Shown here: positions 32,327 to 40,745 of the stretch, one piece after another
Layout of the letters: each line of letters starts with the position of its first letter
Numbering within the stretch: the first letter of the stretch is position 1
Assembly (NCBI RefSeq): GCF_963931595.1
Contig: NZ_OZ007030.1
Coordinates: 1,542,481-1,606,480, forward strand
Direction of reading: 5' to 3'
From: an uncultured Subdoligranulum sp.
GTDB taxonomy: Bacteria; Bacillota; Clostridia; Oscillospirales; Ruminococcaceae
Length of the DNA: 64,000 bases
Notes under the pieces: generated by a model
Seen by the model: the letters and a program-made list of their open reading frames with translations, nothing else
Told to the model about the DNA's origin: nothing
Database searches by the model: none
Program-made: the position numbers and the translations under genes

Positions 32327-33097
32327 GTGGAAAACGTATGGAGTCTTTTTTTCAACTGGATGGCTGAAAATCCGATTCGGGCCATCGTGATCATATCTGC
32401 GATGGCCATTGCGCTGTGTATCCTGCTGGGATTTGTGCTCCCGGCCAGATCCGAAAGGCGGAAAAGGGAGAAGGAGCAGCGCTGGAGGGATGCCCGCACA
32501 GTGAAGACCTTGGGTTTTATCCGTTCTGCAAAGCATACGGGACGATGCGTCAATGACAATCCCGAGATCCGTTTCGTGGTGGACGCGCTGGCCGAGGACG
32601 GGACATTTTTTGAGACCACCGTGACGGAGGTCATCCCGCGGGCACAGCTTTCCATGTGCGCCGTCGGAGATCCGCTCTCCATCCGGTATGACCCGGCAGA
32701 CCGCTCCCATGCCATCGGTGATGATAATCCGGATGCCGATGTACTGAATGAGCGCATCGCCCGCTACCAGTGCCGCAGGCATCCGGGCGAGCTGACCTAT
32801 GAACAGCGCATGGAGCTTAACAGAAACAGCGTGGTCAAAAAAGCGCTGCTGGAAAACCTGCGGCTGACCGGGAAAGAGGAAGCCGGGGACTGGGAAGCGG
32901 AAGCGACGGTTCGGATCACGGACAATGCGGCGGGAGACACGGTTATGAACCGCACCCTTTATCTAAACGACAAGATGCTTAAGCATATGGTTCCGGGCAA
33001 ATACATCGACATCAGCGTTGTGCCGGGCAAAGAGGACGTTTTCGGTATCGTAACGGATATAGCCACGAAGGTCGTTCCTGAGAAAAGCGGGGCTTGA
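32327..33097 (+). CDS. Membrane protein, second of a tandem paralogous pair
   Basis: The 256-residue protein starts at a GTG (MENVWSLFFNWMAENPIRAI), with GAAAGGGG upstream. One membrane segment (IVIISAMAIALCILLGFVLP) is followed by TVKTLGFIRSAKHTGRCVND, VVDALAEDGTFFETTVTEVI, PLSIRYDPADRSHAIG and RLTGKEEAGDWEAEATVRIT, each with a close match in the preceding gene. The soluble domain is likely outside or peripheral. Function is unknown; the fold resembles DUF3592 proteins. Confidence 0.68.
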   Translation: MENVWSLFFNWMAENPIRAIVIISAMAIALCILLGFVLPARSERRKREKEQRWRDARTVKTLGFIRSAKHTGRCVNDNPEIRFVVDALAEDGTFFETTVTEVIPRAQLSMCAVGDPLSIRYDPADRSHAIGDDNPDADVLNERIARYQCRRHPGELTYEQRMELNRNSVVKKALLENLRLTGKEEAGDWEAEATVRITDNAAGDTVMNRTLYLNDKMLKHMVPGKYIDISVVPGKEDVFGIVTDIATKVVPEKSGA

Positions 33098-33151
33098 ATG
33101 GTGAGTGCTCTTTCCTGTCCGGGATAACGCCGCAAAAGAAAGGATTGCGTT

Positions 33152-33649
33152 TTGAAAACGATCATTCATGATCTTAATAAAGCAGACTTCTCTGCTTTTG
33201 AACTTCCAGATGAAAATGTCGTGGTTTTCACTGCGGACGGCCAGTATGCTCCGTGCAGTGGCTGCTTTGCATGTTGGCTGAAAAATACCGGATTCTGTGT
33301 GATGGACGACTCCTTGAAACATGCGGGCGCATTGATCGGGCAAAGCGACCCGCTGATTATTATCAGCCGTTTGTGCTACGGCGGCTACAGCCCCGGCGTC
33401 AAGGCTGTTTTGGACCGCGCTATTGGAGTATCCCTCCCCTTCTTTACCTGGCGGGGCGGCCAAACCCATCATATAGGGCGCTACCCGCAGCGAAAACTGC
33501 TGCGGGTTCTCTTTTACGGAGATTCTACGGAATCGGAACGGCAGACTGCCACAGAGCTTGCCGAGCGTAACCGGCTCAACCTTGGATACAAAACAGCGGA
33601 AACGCTGTTTTTCCAAAATCCTGCACAGATCAGGGGAGCAATATCATGA
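33152..33649 (+). CDS. NADPH-dependent FMN reductase-like protein
   Basis: A 165-residue flavodoxin-fold protein. YAPCSGCFACWLKNTGFCV and IISRLCYGGYSPGVKAVLDR match the flavin-binding loops of iron-sulfur-flavoprotein-like reductases. It starts at a TTG (33152) after AAAGGA. Its stop overlaps the next ATG (ATGA), so the two are translationally coupled. The N-terminal FMN loop appears short. Confidence 0.72.
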   Translation: MKTIIHDLNKADFSAFELPDENVVVFTADGQYAPCSGCFACWLKNTGFCVMDDSLKHAGALIGQSDPLIIISRLCYGGYSPGVKAVLDRAIGVSLPFFTWRGGQTHHIGRYPQRKLLRVLFYGDSTESERQTATELAERNRLNLGYKTAETLFFQNPAQIRGAIS

Positions 33650-34398
33650 AGCTGCTGATCTTCAATGCAAGCCCCAAAAAGAGAGGCGGCGCTTCTCAAT
33701 TTTTCTCCGGTATCCTCCGGCTGTTTCTTCCCAGCCTTGTCAAAAAAACGGTTCCTCTGCGGAGCCGGAAAGACTTTGACCATGCGCTTTCCCAGTTGGG
33801 CAGCGCGGACGCCGTATGTATCTCTTTCCCGCTTTATGTGGATGGATTGCCCTCTCATTTAGCAGAGTTCCTATCGCTGGCAGAAGAATATTGTAAAGCC
33901 CGTTCTCTTCGGTTCCGCCTGTACGCCATTGCCAACAACGGCTTTATAGAGGGACAGCAAAACCGTACTGCACTGCGGATACTGGAATCCTGGTGCCTGC
34001 ATTCCGGCGCCGTCTGGAGCGGCGGGATCGGGATTGGCGGAGGCGTCATGCTGCGGGTGCTGGGAATCGTCTATCCTGTTTTGATCGCGCTATCTATCGT
34101 ACAGATCGCCGTTTCGTTTCTTACGGCAGGAAGCGTACCGCCGGACATGCTTTATACCCTCGCCATTCAGGCGGGAAGCTGGCTGTTTTTCAATTTCGGT
34201 GTATTGTTTTGCCTGGCCCGGTTGTCTGCGGCCATATACAAGCGCAAAACCGTAAAGAGCCGCTACACCCGTGTGCTGCTTCCATCCTTCCTGTTTGTTC
34301 CGATTGCCGATCTGTTTATGATTCTATCCTCTCTGTCTTGCGGCCGGTTCCTGTTCGCACTTTTAAAACAGGACGATTGTTCTCGTAATAAGGGGTAA
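33646..34398 (+). CDS. Flavodoxin-like protein with membrane C-terminus
   Basis: The 250-residue protein begins MKLLIFNASPKKRGGASQFF, a flavodoxin/FMN reductase phosphate loop (ASPKKRGGAS). ADAVCISFPLYVDGLPSHLA follows, then three hydrophobic segments in the second half (VMLRVLGIVYPVLIALSIVQ, WLFFNFGVLFCLARL, SFLFVPIADLFMILSSL). The mixed flavodoxin-membrane design suggests electron transfer at the membrane. It is coupled to the preceding gene by ATGA overlap and stands nine bases before the next flavodoxin gene. Confidence 0.68.
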   Translation: MKLLIFNASPKKRGGASQFFSGILRLFLPSLVKKTVPLRSRKDFDHALSQLGSADAVCISFPLYVDGLPSHLAEFLSLAEEYCKARSLRFRLYAIANNGFIEGQQNRTALRILESWCLHSGAVWSGGIGIGGGVMLRVLGIVYPVLIALSIVQIAVSFLTAGSVPPDMLYTLAIQAGSWLFFNFGVLFCLARLSAAIYKRKTVKSRYTRVLLPSFLFVPIADLFMILSSLSCGRFLFALLKQDDCSRNKG

Positions 34399-34407
34399 GG
34401 TGATTGC

Positions 34408-34950
34408 ATGAAGTCTGTCATTTTATACGGAAGCAGGTACGGAAGCGCCCGCCGGTATGCGCAGGAGCTGTCAAAGCAAACAGATATCCCTGCTGTCAGC
34501 TATCAAGAAGCACCGCCGCTTTCCAAACTGGAAACGATCGTGTATATCGGCGCGCTGTATGCCGGTGGTGTTTTGGGGCTGGCCAGGACATTGCGCAGTC
34601 TGTCCTTGCGGGACGGGCAGAGGCTGGTGATCGTTACGGTCGGGCTGGCTGATCCGGATATACCGCAAAATCGGGAGAATATCCGGAACTCCCTGCCAAA
34701 ACAGATTCCCGCCCAGCTATATGGCAGAGCAGCGGTTTTCCATCTGCGAGGCGCCATTGATTATCAGGCGCTATCTCTGGGACACCGAACCATGATGGCG
34801 CTACTGCACCGATCTCTGCAAAAGAAACCGGCGGAAGAATGGAGCGAAGAAGACAAGGCGTTAATGGAAACCTACGGCAAGCAGGCAGATTTTGTCGATT
34901 TCGCTTCCCTGCGGCCGATTATCAATGAGATGCAGAGGGAAAGCAGGTAA
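34408..34950 (+). CDS. Flavodoxin-domain protein (HemG-like)
   Basis: The 180-residue protein starts MKSVILYGSRYGSARRYAQE, the FMN phosphate loop of the flavodoxin_5 group, followed by ETIVYIGALYAGGVLGLART and RLVIVTVGLADPDIPQNREN. The family includes menaquinone-dependent protoporphyrinogen oxidase HemG, but many members in Firmicutes have other roles. It follows two related genes, and the three could form one redox unit. AAGGGGTAAGG lies upstream. Confidence 0.78.
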   Translation: MKSVILYGSRYGSARRYAQELSKQTDIPAVSYQEAPPLSKLETIVYIGALYAGGVLGLARTLRSLSLRDGQRLVIVTVGLADPDIPQNRENIRNSLPKQIPAQLYGRAAVFHLRGAIDYQALSLGHRTMMALLHRSLQKKPAEEWSEEDKALMETYGKQADFVDFASLRPIINEMQRESR

Positions 34951-35088
34951 GAAAAATTATTTGAATGCATAGCTTAGCCAGTTTGGCTTTCTCTGCTGCG
35001 AGGGATTCTATGTAGGTGCCACGAGCGCATTATTTTACGCTCTCTTATCAATCGGGTGCTTTCACGCGTATCGGAAAGGAAATGGTTT

Positions 35089-36264
35089 ATGGCTGAAAAG
35101 CGAACTGTCCGCTTTGTAAAATGGCTGATTAAGGTTGTGATATCTTATGCGGTGTTTATCGGGATCGGCTGGCTTCTCGGGCGGATCCCCGCTGAAAGAA
35201 TTGGCCTTTCCGAGGATATGTTTTTCGATCTGCGGATGTTTTTCATGCTGTTTGGCCCCATTTATCTCTCTCTGATCGTAAAAATTGTTTTGACAATTCT
35301 GGCCGCAATAAAGCATAAAGAAAATGACACCGCCGAACAAAACAGGGGAGTTCTGCTTGCCGTCACTGCCATATTGATGCTTGCAAATCTGTCCAATGCC
35401 CAGACCGCAGCGGATCTGAGCAGCGGACTCATCGAAAGCAAAGGGCTGAAAAGCCTGAACAGGAGCAAACGGTACAATCTGAAAGGCAAGCGGTTTTTAA
35501 ATATTTTCCTTCCCATCGCCTTTTATATGCTGATCCTGGAGATATTGACGCTGCTGGTCTGCATCGTCACCTTCGCACCGTTATCCAACGCGGCAAGCAA
35601 CGCTTTTATTTTTACCATCGCCCTGACCGCTTTGCTCCTGCTGTTGATCCCACTCATTCTCACTTTTATCTCCGGGTTTAAGGGAGACAAGGCGGAACAT
35701 GAAATAAAGCGGGACAAGGAACGGCAGGCCGCAGTTGTGTCCAGCAACCTGGTCCTAGAAACCGATCCCATTCGCCGCAAACAGTATCTGCGGCTGCCGA
35801 AGCTGCTTGTGCTGGCGGTTTGCCCGGGCTCGTTCCTGCTTTCTTTTCTCGTGCTGTATTTCACCAAGAACCATCAGGACCAGTTGGCGGTCTTGATGCT
35901 GCGTCAGCCGTTTATGGCTCTGGCGGCCGCCTCGATCTTCGCTGTGATCCCGCTTCTGATGTACTGGGCAAACTGCTCAGGGACGTCTTTGGTTCAGCGC
36001 GTGTATCTCTCGGAAAACCGGCTGTGCTATACCGGTTATAGCGGCAGCATGGACGAGCGGGTGGAATTTGCCTTTGTGCTGCTCCGGCTGAAAGAGTATT
36101 CTGTGGGAAGACGATCCATCTGTATCCGGGGAATATTTACCCGGAAGACAAAGGACGCCTACGGTACGCATCAGAAAAATGCCTTTTCCAAGACGCTCTG
36201 GATTCCCCGCACCTTTCCAGTGGAGCAGGAACGGATCCTGCTGGATTTTTTAAGAAAAGCGTAG
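35089..36264 (+). CDS. Membrane protein of unknown function
   Basis: The 391-residue protein begins MAEKRTVRFVKWLIKVVISY and has about seven hydrophobic segments, including LILEILTLLVCIVTFAPL, FTIALTALLLLLIPLILTF and LLVLAVCPGSFLLSFLVLYF. A central block IKRDKERQAAVVSSNLVLE and the C-terminal soluble part (RVYLSENRLCYTGYSGSMDE) face the cytoplasm or exterior; the sequence does not decide. AAAGGAAATGG precedes the ATG. I recognise no family. The preceding 34951-35088 stretch has no gene. Confidence 0.65.
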   Translation: MAEKRTVRFVKWLIKVVISYAVFIGIGWLLGRIPAERIGLSEDMFFDLRMFFMLFGPIYLSLIVKIVLTILAAIKHKENDTAEQNRGVLLAVTAILMLANLSNAQTAADLSSGLIESKGLKSLNRSKRYNLKGKRFLNIFLPIAFYMLILEILTLLVCIVTFAPLSNAASNAFIFTIALTALLLLLIPLILTFISGFKGDKAEHEIKRDKERQAAVVSSNLVLETDPIRRKQYLRLPKLLVLAVCPGSFLLSFLVLYFTKNHQDQLAVLMLRQPFMALAAASIFAVIPLLMYWANCSGTSLVQRVYLSENRLCYTGYSGSMDERVEFAFVLLRLKEYSVGRRSICIRGIFTRKTKDAYGTHQKNAFSKTLWIPRTFPVEQERILLDFLRKA

Positions 36265-36320
36265 CCGTAAAATGATTTGTGCTCACACACTCCAAAAAAG
36301 ATAACAAAGGAGGCTTCAGA

Positions 36321-36521
36321 ATGTATAAGACGATTGTTGTAAAATACTCTCCTAAAGCAAAGGAAATGGCGGCAAGAATCGAAGATGTAGCCAATCAAAT
36401 GGAACAGGAAGGATTTGAACTGGTTTCTTGTTCTATTACACCTTCTTCCAAGGGGATTCTGGTTTTTAGACAGATAAAGGCTCCCCAACCGACCGAAGTT
36501 TGTGAGCACGAAAAAGGATAA
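36321..36521 (+). CDS. Small DUF4177-like protein
   Basis: The 66-residue protein starts MYKTIVVKYSPKAKEMAARI and continues with QEGFELVSCSITPSSKGILV. The EGFELVS and GILVFRQ pattern resembles DUF4177 proteins, a small beta-alpha-beta family without known function. AAAGGAGG lies eight bases before the ATG, so it is clearly translated. It lies just before a bidirectional terminator. Confidence 0.72.
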   Translation: MYKTIVVKYSPKAKEMAARIEDVANQMEQEGFELVSCSITPSSKGILVFRQIKAPQPTEVCEHEKG

Positions 36522-36594
36522 AATAAAAATTCCACCCAATTTCCGCTGCTTACCTGTGAATAAGCTTATCCTGCTACACACACAGCAAAAACAT

Positions 36595-36650
36595 AAAATC
36601 CCTTTTCAGGTTGTGCTGAGCAGTCAGTTTTGCAACCTGAAAGGGATTTT
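36595..36650. terminator. Bidirectional hairpin between convergent genes
   Basis: AATCCCTTTTCAGGTTG and CAACCTGAAAGGGATT form a long stem with one mismatch and a loop of about 20 bases, followed by TTTGCC on the plus side and preceded by A residues. Confidence 0.7.
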
Positions 36651-36663
36651 GCCATTTTGTCTA

Positions 36664-37050
36664 TTACTGCTGCGCAGCTTCAAGTAGCGCCTTTTTAAGC
36701 TGCCGCTCGATCCTCAGGAGGTCCGCTTCCGCACTCTGGCGGGCAACGCGGCCCTCCTGCCGGTGCAGTCCCAGAGCGATCTTGATCTGGCTTTCCCACA
36801 GTGGAACGGTGCTGAGAGCCGCCATTTGAATTTTATCTGCCGGCATTTTATCGTTGCTCTGGATCAACCGGATCTGCGGCGCAGTCTGGATGGCGACGTT
36901 TTTGCTCAGCTTTAGGCCGTGAATTTTCTTTTCAAAGCGGTTCACGGCGTCTACAAAATCTCATACCACCTGGGCGCTCATAGGATCGTCCTCGTCCGAC
37001 GCCTCGGCATGAAGCTTCGGCAGGTTGGAAGCTTTATCCAGTATATCATC
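36664..37050 (-). pseudogene. telA (toxic anion resistance) remnant
   Basis: The minus strand reads DDILDKASNLPKLHAEASDE, meets TGA at 36961-36963 and continues in frame with DFVDAVNRFEKKIHGLKLSK and AALSTVPLWESQIKIALGLH. It then jumps to a C-terminal-like QSAEADLLRIERQLKKALLE. Both parts fit TelA/XpaC, but a nonsense codon is present, most of the N-terminal half is missing, and the segment between the helix ALGLHR and the tail appears deleted. Intact telA is often beside PhoH-like or XpaC genes, and the next gene here is PhoH-like. Confidence 0.7.
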
Positions 37051-37288
37051 GCCTCCGGATGAAGGACAGCAGGACTGCAAGAATCCCAACAAGAAGGATG
37101 CCGGCCGAGAGACCCATGAGGATACCGGAGGTGAAATCCTGGGACGGAGATCCGCCCGCCGCCCTGGAAACAATCCCCAAAACAATACCGAGCAGGATCA
37201 GCAGTACGCCGATACATCGTTTCCGGCTGCTCCTGAGCTTTTGCCTTATCCGTGCGATGGTCTCCTGAAAAGAACGATTTTCCTTCAT
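37046..37288 (-). CDS. 80-residue membrane protein
   Basis: The protein begins MKENRSFQETIARIRQKLRS, a basic helix, followed by two hydrophobic segments (CIGVLLILLGIVLGIVS and ILMGLSAGILLVGILAVLLS) and the basic end FIRRR. GAAAGG lies about 12 bases upstream of the ATG. It overlaps the start of the telA remnant and follows the PhoH-like gene by 43 bases. The function is unknown. Confidence 0.6.
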   Translation of the reverse strand: MKENRSFQETIARIRQKLRSSRKRCIGVLLILLGIVLGIVSRAAGGSPSQDFTSGILMGLSAGILLVGILAVLLSFIRRR

Positions 37289-37331
37289 ATCGCTAACAAC
37301 CTTTCCTGTGCATATATAAAATCCAATCCAT

Positions 37332-38702
37332 TTACATCCTTTTTACCGCATCCATAGCCAGTGCGGAACGCTCACACTCTTCGGCGGACATGGTGACCTG
37401 CCAGCACAGCGGACTGCCCTTCATTTTTTCCGCTGCGTAGCTCAAGCCGTTGGTGCGTTCGTCCAAAAGGGGATGGTCAATCTGCTGCGGGTCGCCCAAC
37501 AGGATGATTTTCGTACCCATCCCGGCACGGGTGATGATCCCCTTGGCCTGCTTGGGCGTCAGGTTCTGCGCCTCGTCAATGACCAGATAGGTTTTGGAAA
37601 TCGACCGGCCACGGATGAAGTTAAGGGCCTGGGCATCCACAATGCCCCGGTCGAACAACTCCTCTACTTTTCCGGAAAGGCTGCGCTCGTCGGCAAACCG
37701 TTCCTTTTCATTTTGATCCACCAGGAGCTCCAGATTGTCGACGACCGGTCGGAGCAACGGGGCGATTTTTTCCGATTCATCTCCAGGAAGGAAGCCGATG
37801 TCATCGTCAAACTGGGCGTTGGGGCGGCTGATCAAAATGCGCCGGTAAGCCGGTTCCTCCTGTTCCAGCATGGCGTGCAGGCCGACCGCCAAGGTGTAGA
37901 AGGTTTTGGCTGTGCCGGCCATCCCCTTTACGATCACCAGCGGCGCTCCCTCCGCATCGGCCATCAAGGCCTCCTGTAAGAATTTTTGGCCGATATTTCT
38001 TGGGGAAACACCGTAGGGCTTTTTCTTATGAAAAGAGAGCGGAACGATTTTCTTCCCGTCAAAACGGCCGAGCTGGGTTTTCCTGGCGGATTGGTCCGCT
38101 TTGAGGATGACGAACTGATTGGGCATGAGCGTCACAGGAAGCTTTTCACCGGCTTCGTCCACCTGATATACATCCTCCGGCGTAATATGCTTTTTTTTAA
38201 AGTCCTCGAATTTCTTTTCCGCTACAAATACCTCGCACCGGCCGGTATACTGCTCCTCGCTGACAGGCGCCTGCTCGGTGGTGAAATCCTCCGCCTGAAT
38301 CCCCAGCATCTGTGCCTTGACGCGCACCACAATGTCCTTTGTCACCAGGATAACCGGCGTTTTCCTGTTTTGCAGGCCAAGGCAGACTTTTAAAATCCGG
38401 TTGTCGTTTTTATGATCCGGGAAGCCTTCCGGCAGCTTCACGTCCACGCAGTTGACCTCCAGGCGCAGCGTGCCGCCGCCGGGCAGGGGGACGCCTTCCA
38501 GCAGGTTTCCCGCCGTGCGCAGCGATTCCAGATACCGGATGACCTGCCGCGCATTGGCGCCCCTTTCCCCCTCTGCATTTTTCAATCCATCCAGTTCCTC
38601 CAGGACGGCAAGAGGTAAAACAAGATGGTTGTCCTCAAAGGATTGGAGGGCATAGGGCGCCTGGATCAGAACATTGGTATCCAGAATATACGTTTTTTGC
38701 AT
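37332..38702 (-). CDS. PhoH-like ATPase with N-terminal PIN domain
   Basis: The 456-residue protein fuses a PIN nuclease domain (ILDTNVLIQAPYALQSFEDN with the first acidic residue, then LPLAVLEELDGLKN and LVTKDIVVRVKAQMLGI) and a PhoH ATPase (VIVKGMAGTAKTFYTLAVGL Walker A near residue 265, YLVIDEAQNLTPKQAKGIIT Walker B, ILLGDPQQIDHP). This PIN-PhoH form (YlaK type) acts in RNA metabolism in other bacteria and may be an RNA helicase/RNase. It is complete. Its GC content is high compared with the AT-rich cargo on its right, so it may have come with a separate insertion. Confidence 0.88.
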   Translation of the reverse strand: MQKTYILDTNVLIQAPYALQSFEDNHLVLPLAVLEELDGLKNAEGERGANARQVIRYLESLRTAGNLLEGVPLPGGGTLRLEVNCVDVKLPEGFPDHKNDNRILKVCLGLQNRKTPVILVTKDIVVRVKAQMLGIQAEDFTTEQAPVSEEQYTGRCEVFVAEKKFEDFKKKHITPEDVYQVDEAGEKLPVTLMPNQFVILKADQSARKTQLGRFDGKKIVPLSFHKKKPYGVSPRNIGQKFLQEALMADAEGAPLVIVKGMAGTAKTFYTLAVGLHAMLEQEEPAYRRILISRPNAQFDDDIGFLPGDESEKIAPLLRPVVDNLELLVDQNEKERFADERSLSGKVEELFDRGIVDAQALNFIRGRSISKTYLVIDEAQNLTPKQAKGIITRAGMGTKIILLGDPQQIDHPLLDERTNGLSYAAEKMKGSPLCWQVTMSAEECERSALAMDAVKRM

Positions 38703-39185
38703 GGCGTCTTCTCCTTTTCATTACAGAAATTTGATTCTCTTCATAACGAAAACAGCCGGTTTTTCAGAAAAAGCGGCGCAAAGCAACGCACTTCCTCCGG
38801 AAAACCGGCTGATGCTATACAGGCAATATGCCAGGAAATCATATAGGGCAAAAAGCATAGGCAATCCACTCCATATTTCTATTATACATTTGATGCATTT
38901 GGTTTTCCATATAACCGGAGTTAATTATCTGTAAAATACAAGTAAAATAAATATATGAGTACCTCCGGCTTTCTTGTAGAGCGCATGTGAACTTTTTAAA
39001 TGATAGTTCTGTCTTTGAATTTCAAATTTCTGATAAAGCAAAAGCGGAAATTTAAATGGGTAAGCCTGTCCTTTTTCAGCCAAACCGGCACATATTCGCT
39101 CACCGCCTTGGTTTATCATGACGAGAGTCTGCAAGGCATTAAAAAATTGTACACTTATATTTAATTTTCATGGTATAAAACCATC
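38703..39185. other. Intergenic region upstream of the PhoH-like gene
   Basis: The stretch contains no convincing gene. Minus-strand AGCCGGTTTTCC and GAAAAACCGGCT form a long stem with a loop of about 40 bases (about 38755-38812) in the leader of the PhoH-like gene; it could be an old terminator or a regulatory structure. The rest, 38900-39185, is AT-rich and featureless and probably a junction between two acquired segments. Confidence 0.5.
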
Positions 39186-39215
39186 GAACAGGAACGGCAT
39201 TTACCGTTCCTGTTC
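39186..39215. terminator. Hairpin at the end of the relaxase remnant
   Basis: GAACAGGAACGG and CCGTTCCTGTTC form a perfect 12-base stem with a six-base loop; it overlaps the stop codon of the remnant. The T-run on the minus side is short, so terminator strength is uncertain. Confidence 0.55.
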
Positions 39216-39960
39216 ATAGTGTTTGGGCTTTCTTTGCCGTTGCGTCTTTGTCTGTTGTTTCTGTCGCAGGCGCTCCCGGACGGAGCGTGTTTCCGCTTCC
39301 TCGTGGAGCAGATTTGCGACATCCCGCTTGCTGTCAAACATCATCAGCGAATCGTATTTCTCGCCATAGGTGTCCTGCACACGAGTAACCGCAGAGCGTT
39401 CTTTTTTCCCACGGATGGAAAGCCGTGCCTCCATCAGCTCACCAGCGTCAAATTCTGAAGCCTGTTTCTTCAATTCGCTGTATTCCTTCAGTGCGGCGTC
39501 CAGTTCAGCAGAATACTTTGCCTCCTGCGCTTCCAGTTTTTTCAGCGCACTTTCCATTGCAGCAATAACGGCGGCTTTCAGTTCATGAAGCAAAGCGTTG
39601 TCTGCTTTGATCTGTCGGTTTATCTCGCAGCGGTCAGAGATGACTCCCTGCCGTTCCAGCGAACGGGCGAAAACGCCCTCATGAATGGTTGGCTGCTCGT
39701 CCAATCCCCGTTCTGCATGGCTGCGGTGGTCAATGCGTTCTTCATGTCCGTACCGTTCCAGATAACGATTCGCTGCATCTGCCCACGCCTTGCGCCACTG
39801 GACAAGTTGTTCTTCGCTGTTCCAACGCTCGGAGATAGGATTTTGCCTTCCGTATTTCGTGCTTTTTGGGTATTTGCTGACCCGTTCATATCCGTGTTTT
39901 TCTGCTTCGGAGGACGGCAGATATTCGCCTCGCAAAGTACAAATACAATACAGTGATTGA
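39201..39960 (-). pseudogene. MobA/MobL-family relaxase, C-terminal remnant
   Basis: The frame reads NPQSLYCICTLRGEYLPSSE, then WRKAWADAANRYLERYGHEE, RIDHRSHAERGLDEQPTIHE and SLERQGVISDRCEINRQIKA, which is the middle and C-terminal part of MobA/MobL relaxases (Gram-positive mobilizable plasmids). The N-terminal catalytic half with its tyrosine and HxH motif is missing, and a TAG ends the frame near 39965. A coiled coil (ALKKLEAQEAKYSAELDAAL) and basic tail follow. It is unrelated to the intact relaxase at 50566, so it marks a second, broken mobile element. Confidence 0.75.
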
Positions 39961-40252
39961 GGATTCTCTATCTAAGCTTTCTTCTTTTAAGGGGTTGGAA
40001 ATATACCGGTCGAGTAATGAGTATCGAAAAAAAGCAGATGAAATACGGGAAACAAATGAAGCGACTTGTGAGATAGATCAGCTTCGTAAAGTCGGCATGG
40101 GTAAGGAATGCCTAAAATCCTTGTTGGGTTGGCTAAATTCAGAAAAGCATTTGAAGATTTCAAAGAAAGCCTTAATCAATGAACTCATGGTGGATGAAAT
40201 TCCAGAAGAAATAAAGAGCTTTTTTGAGTCAATTCAACAGGCCATGCAATAA
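39953..40252 (+). CDS. Small protein or gene fragment of unknown function
   Basis: From a GTG the frame reads MIEDSLSKLSSFKGLEIYRS and continues for 99 residues to KSFFESIQQAMQ, lysine-rich and helical. The frame is open further upstream into the relaxase remnant on the other strand, and no ribosome binding site is evident, so it is probably the 3' part of a gene cut by the same junction. I do not recognise the family. Confidence 0.4.
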   Translation: MIEDSLSKLSSFKGLEIYRSSNEYRKKADEIRETNEATCEIDQLRKVGMGKECLKSLLGWLNSEKHLKISKKALINELMVDEIPEEIKSFFESIQQAMQ

Positions 40253-40342
40253 GATCATGTGTTACCTTTTTGATCGTCCCCTTGATTAGAATATTATATA
40301 AAAAGTCTTACCTACAGAAAAATATTTTATTATTTCCCTTAC

Positions 40343-40376
40343 AACCGTGCGGATAGCTCCGCACGGTTTCCGTTTT
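40343..40376 (+). terminator. Terminator after the fragment at 39953
   Basis: AACCGTGCGGA and TCCGCACGGTT form a perfect 11-base stem with a TAGC loop, followed by TCCGTTTT. It separates the fragment from the defence operon. Confidence 0.8.
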
Positions 40377-40476
40377 ATTGATTAATTTGTCAAATATAGC
40401 CTTTAAAATGCACAAAGCTAAATCATAAAGAACGGCAAAATTTCCTCATAATAAAATACTTTCTAACCGTTGCTAA

Positions 40477-40505
40477 TTGTATTGTTCGCTCAAGAGATGT
40501 ATAAT
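40477..40505 (+). promoter_or_regulatory. Promoter of the type III-like defence operon
   Basis: TTGTAT (40477-40482), 17-base spacer and TATAAT (40500-40505) lie about 30 bases before the HTH gene. The stretch 40377-40476 holds nothing else clear. Confidence 0.75.
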
Positions 40506-40535
40506 TTTTATAATTAAATATAAGGAGCTTACACA

Positions 40536-40745
40536 ATGGAGTATGTAACACCCAAAGATAAATCCGCTGAATGGGGAATTTCACAGCGAAGGGTTGAAGT
40601 CCTTTGTGAATCTGGACGTGTTTTGGGCGCTTACCGTCTGGGACGTGTATGGGCCATTCCCAAGGAAGCTGAAAAGCCTTTAGATGGGAGAACACGGGAA
40701 GCAAGAAACGGCAAAAAAGGAGAATCCTCATGTTTTACCGAATGA
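40536..40745 (+). CDS. Small HTH (excisionase-like) regulator
   Basis: The 69-residue protein starts MEYVTPKDKSAEWGISQRRV with a MerR/excisionase-type helix-turn-helix (SAEWGISQRRVEVLCESGRV) and the wing LGAYRLGRVWAIPKEAEKP. AAGGAG lies nine bases before the ATG. Its end overlaps the start of the Res gene by 16 bases, so it is the first gene of the operon and may regulate it. Similar small HTH proteins often precede restriction systems in Firmicutes. Confidence 0.8.
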   Translation: MEYVTPKDKSAEWGISQRRVEVLCESGRVLGAYRLGRVWAIPKEAEKPLDGRTREARNGKKGESSCFTE

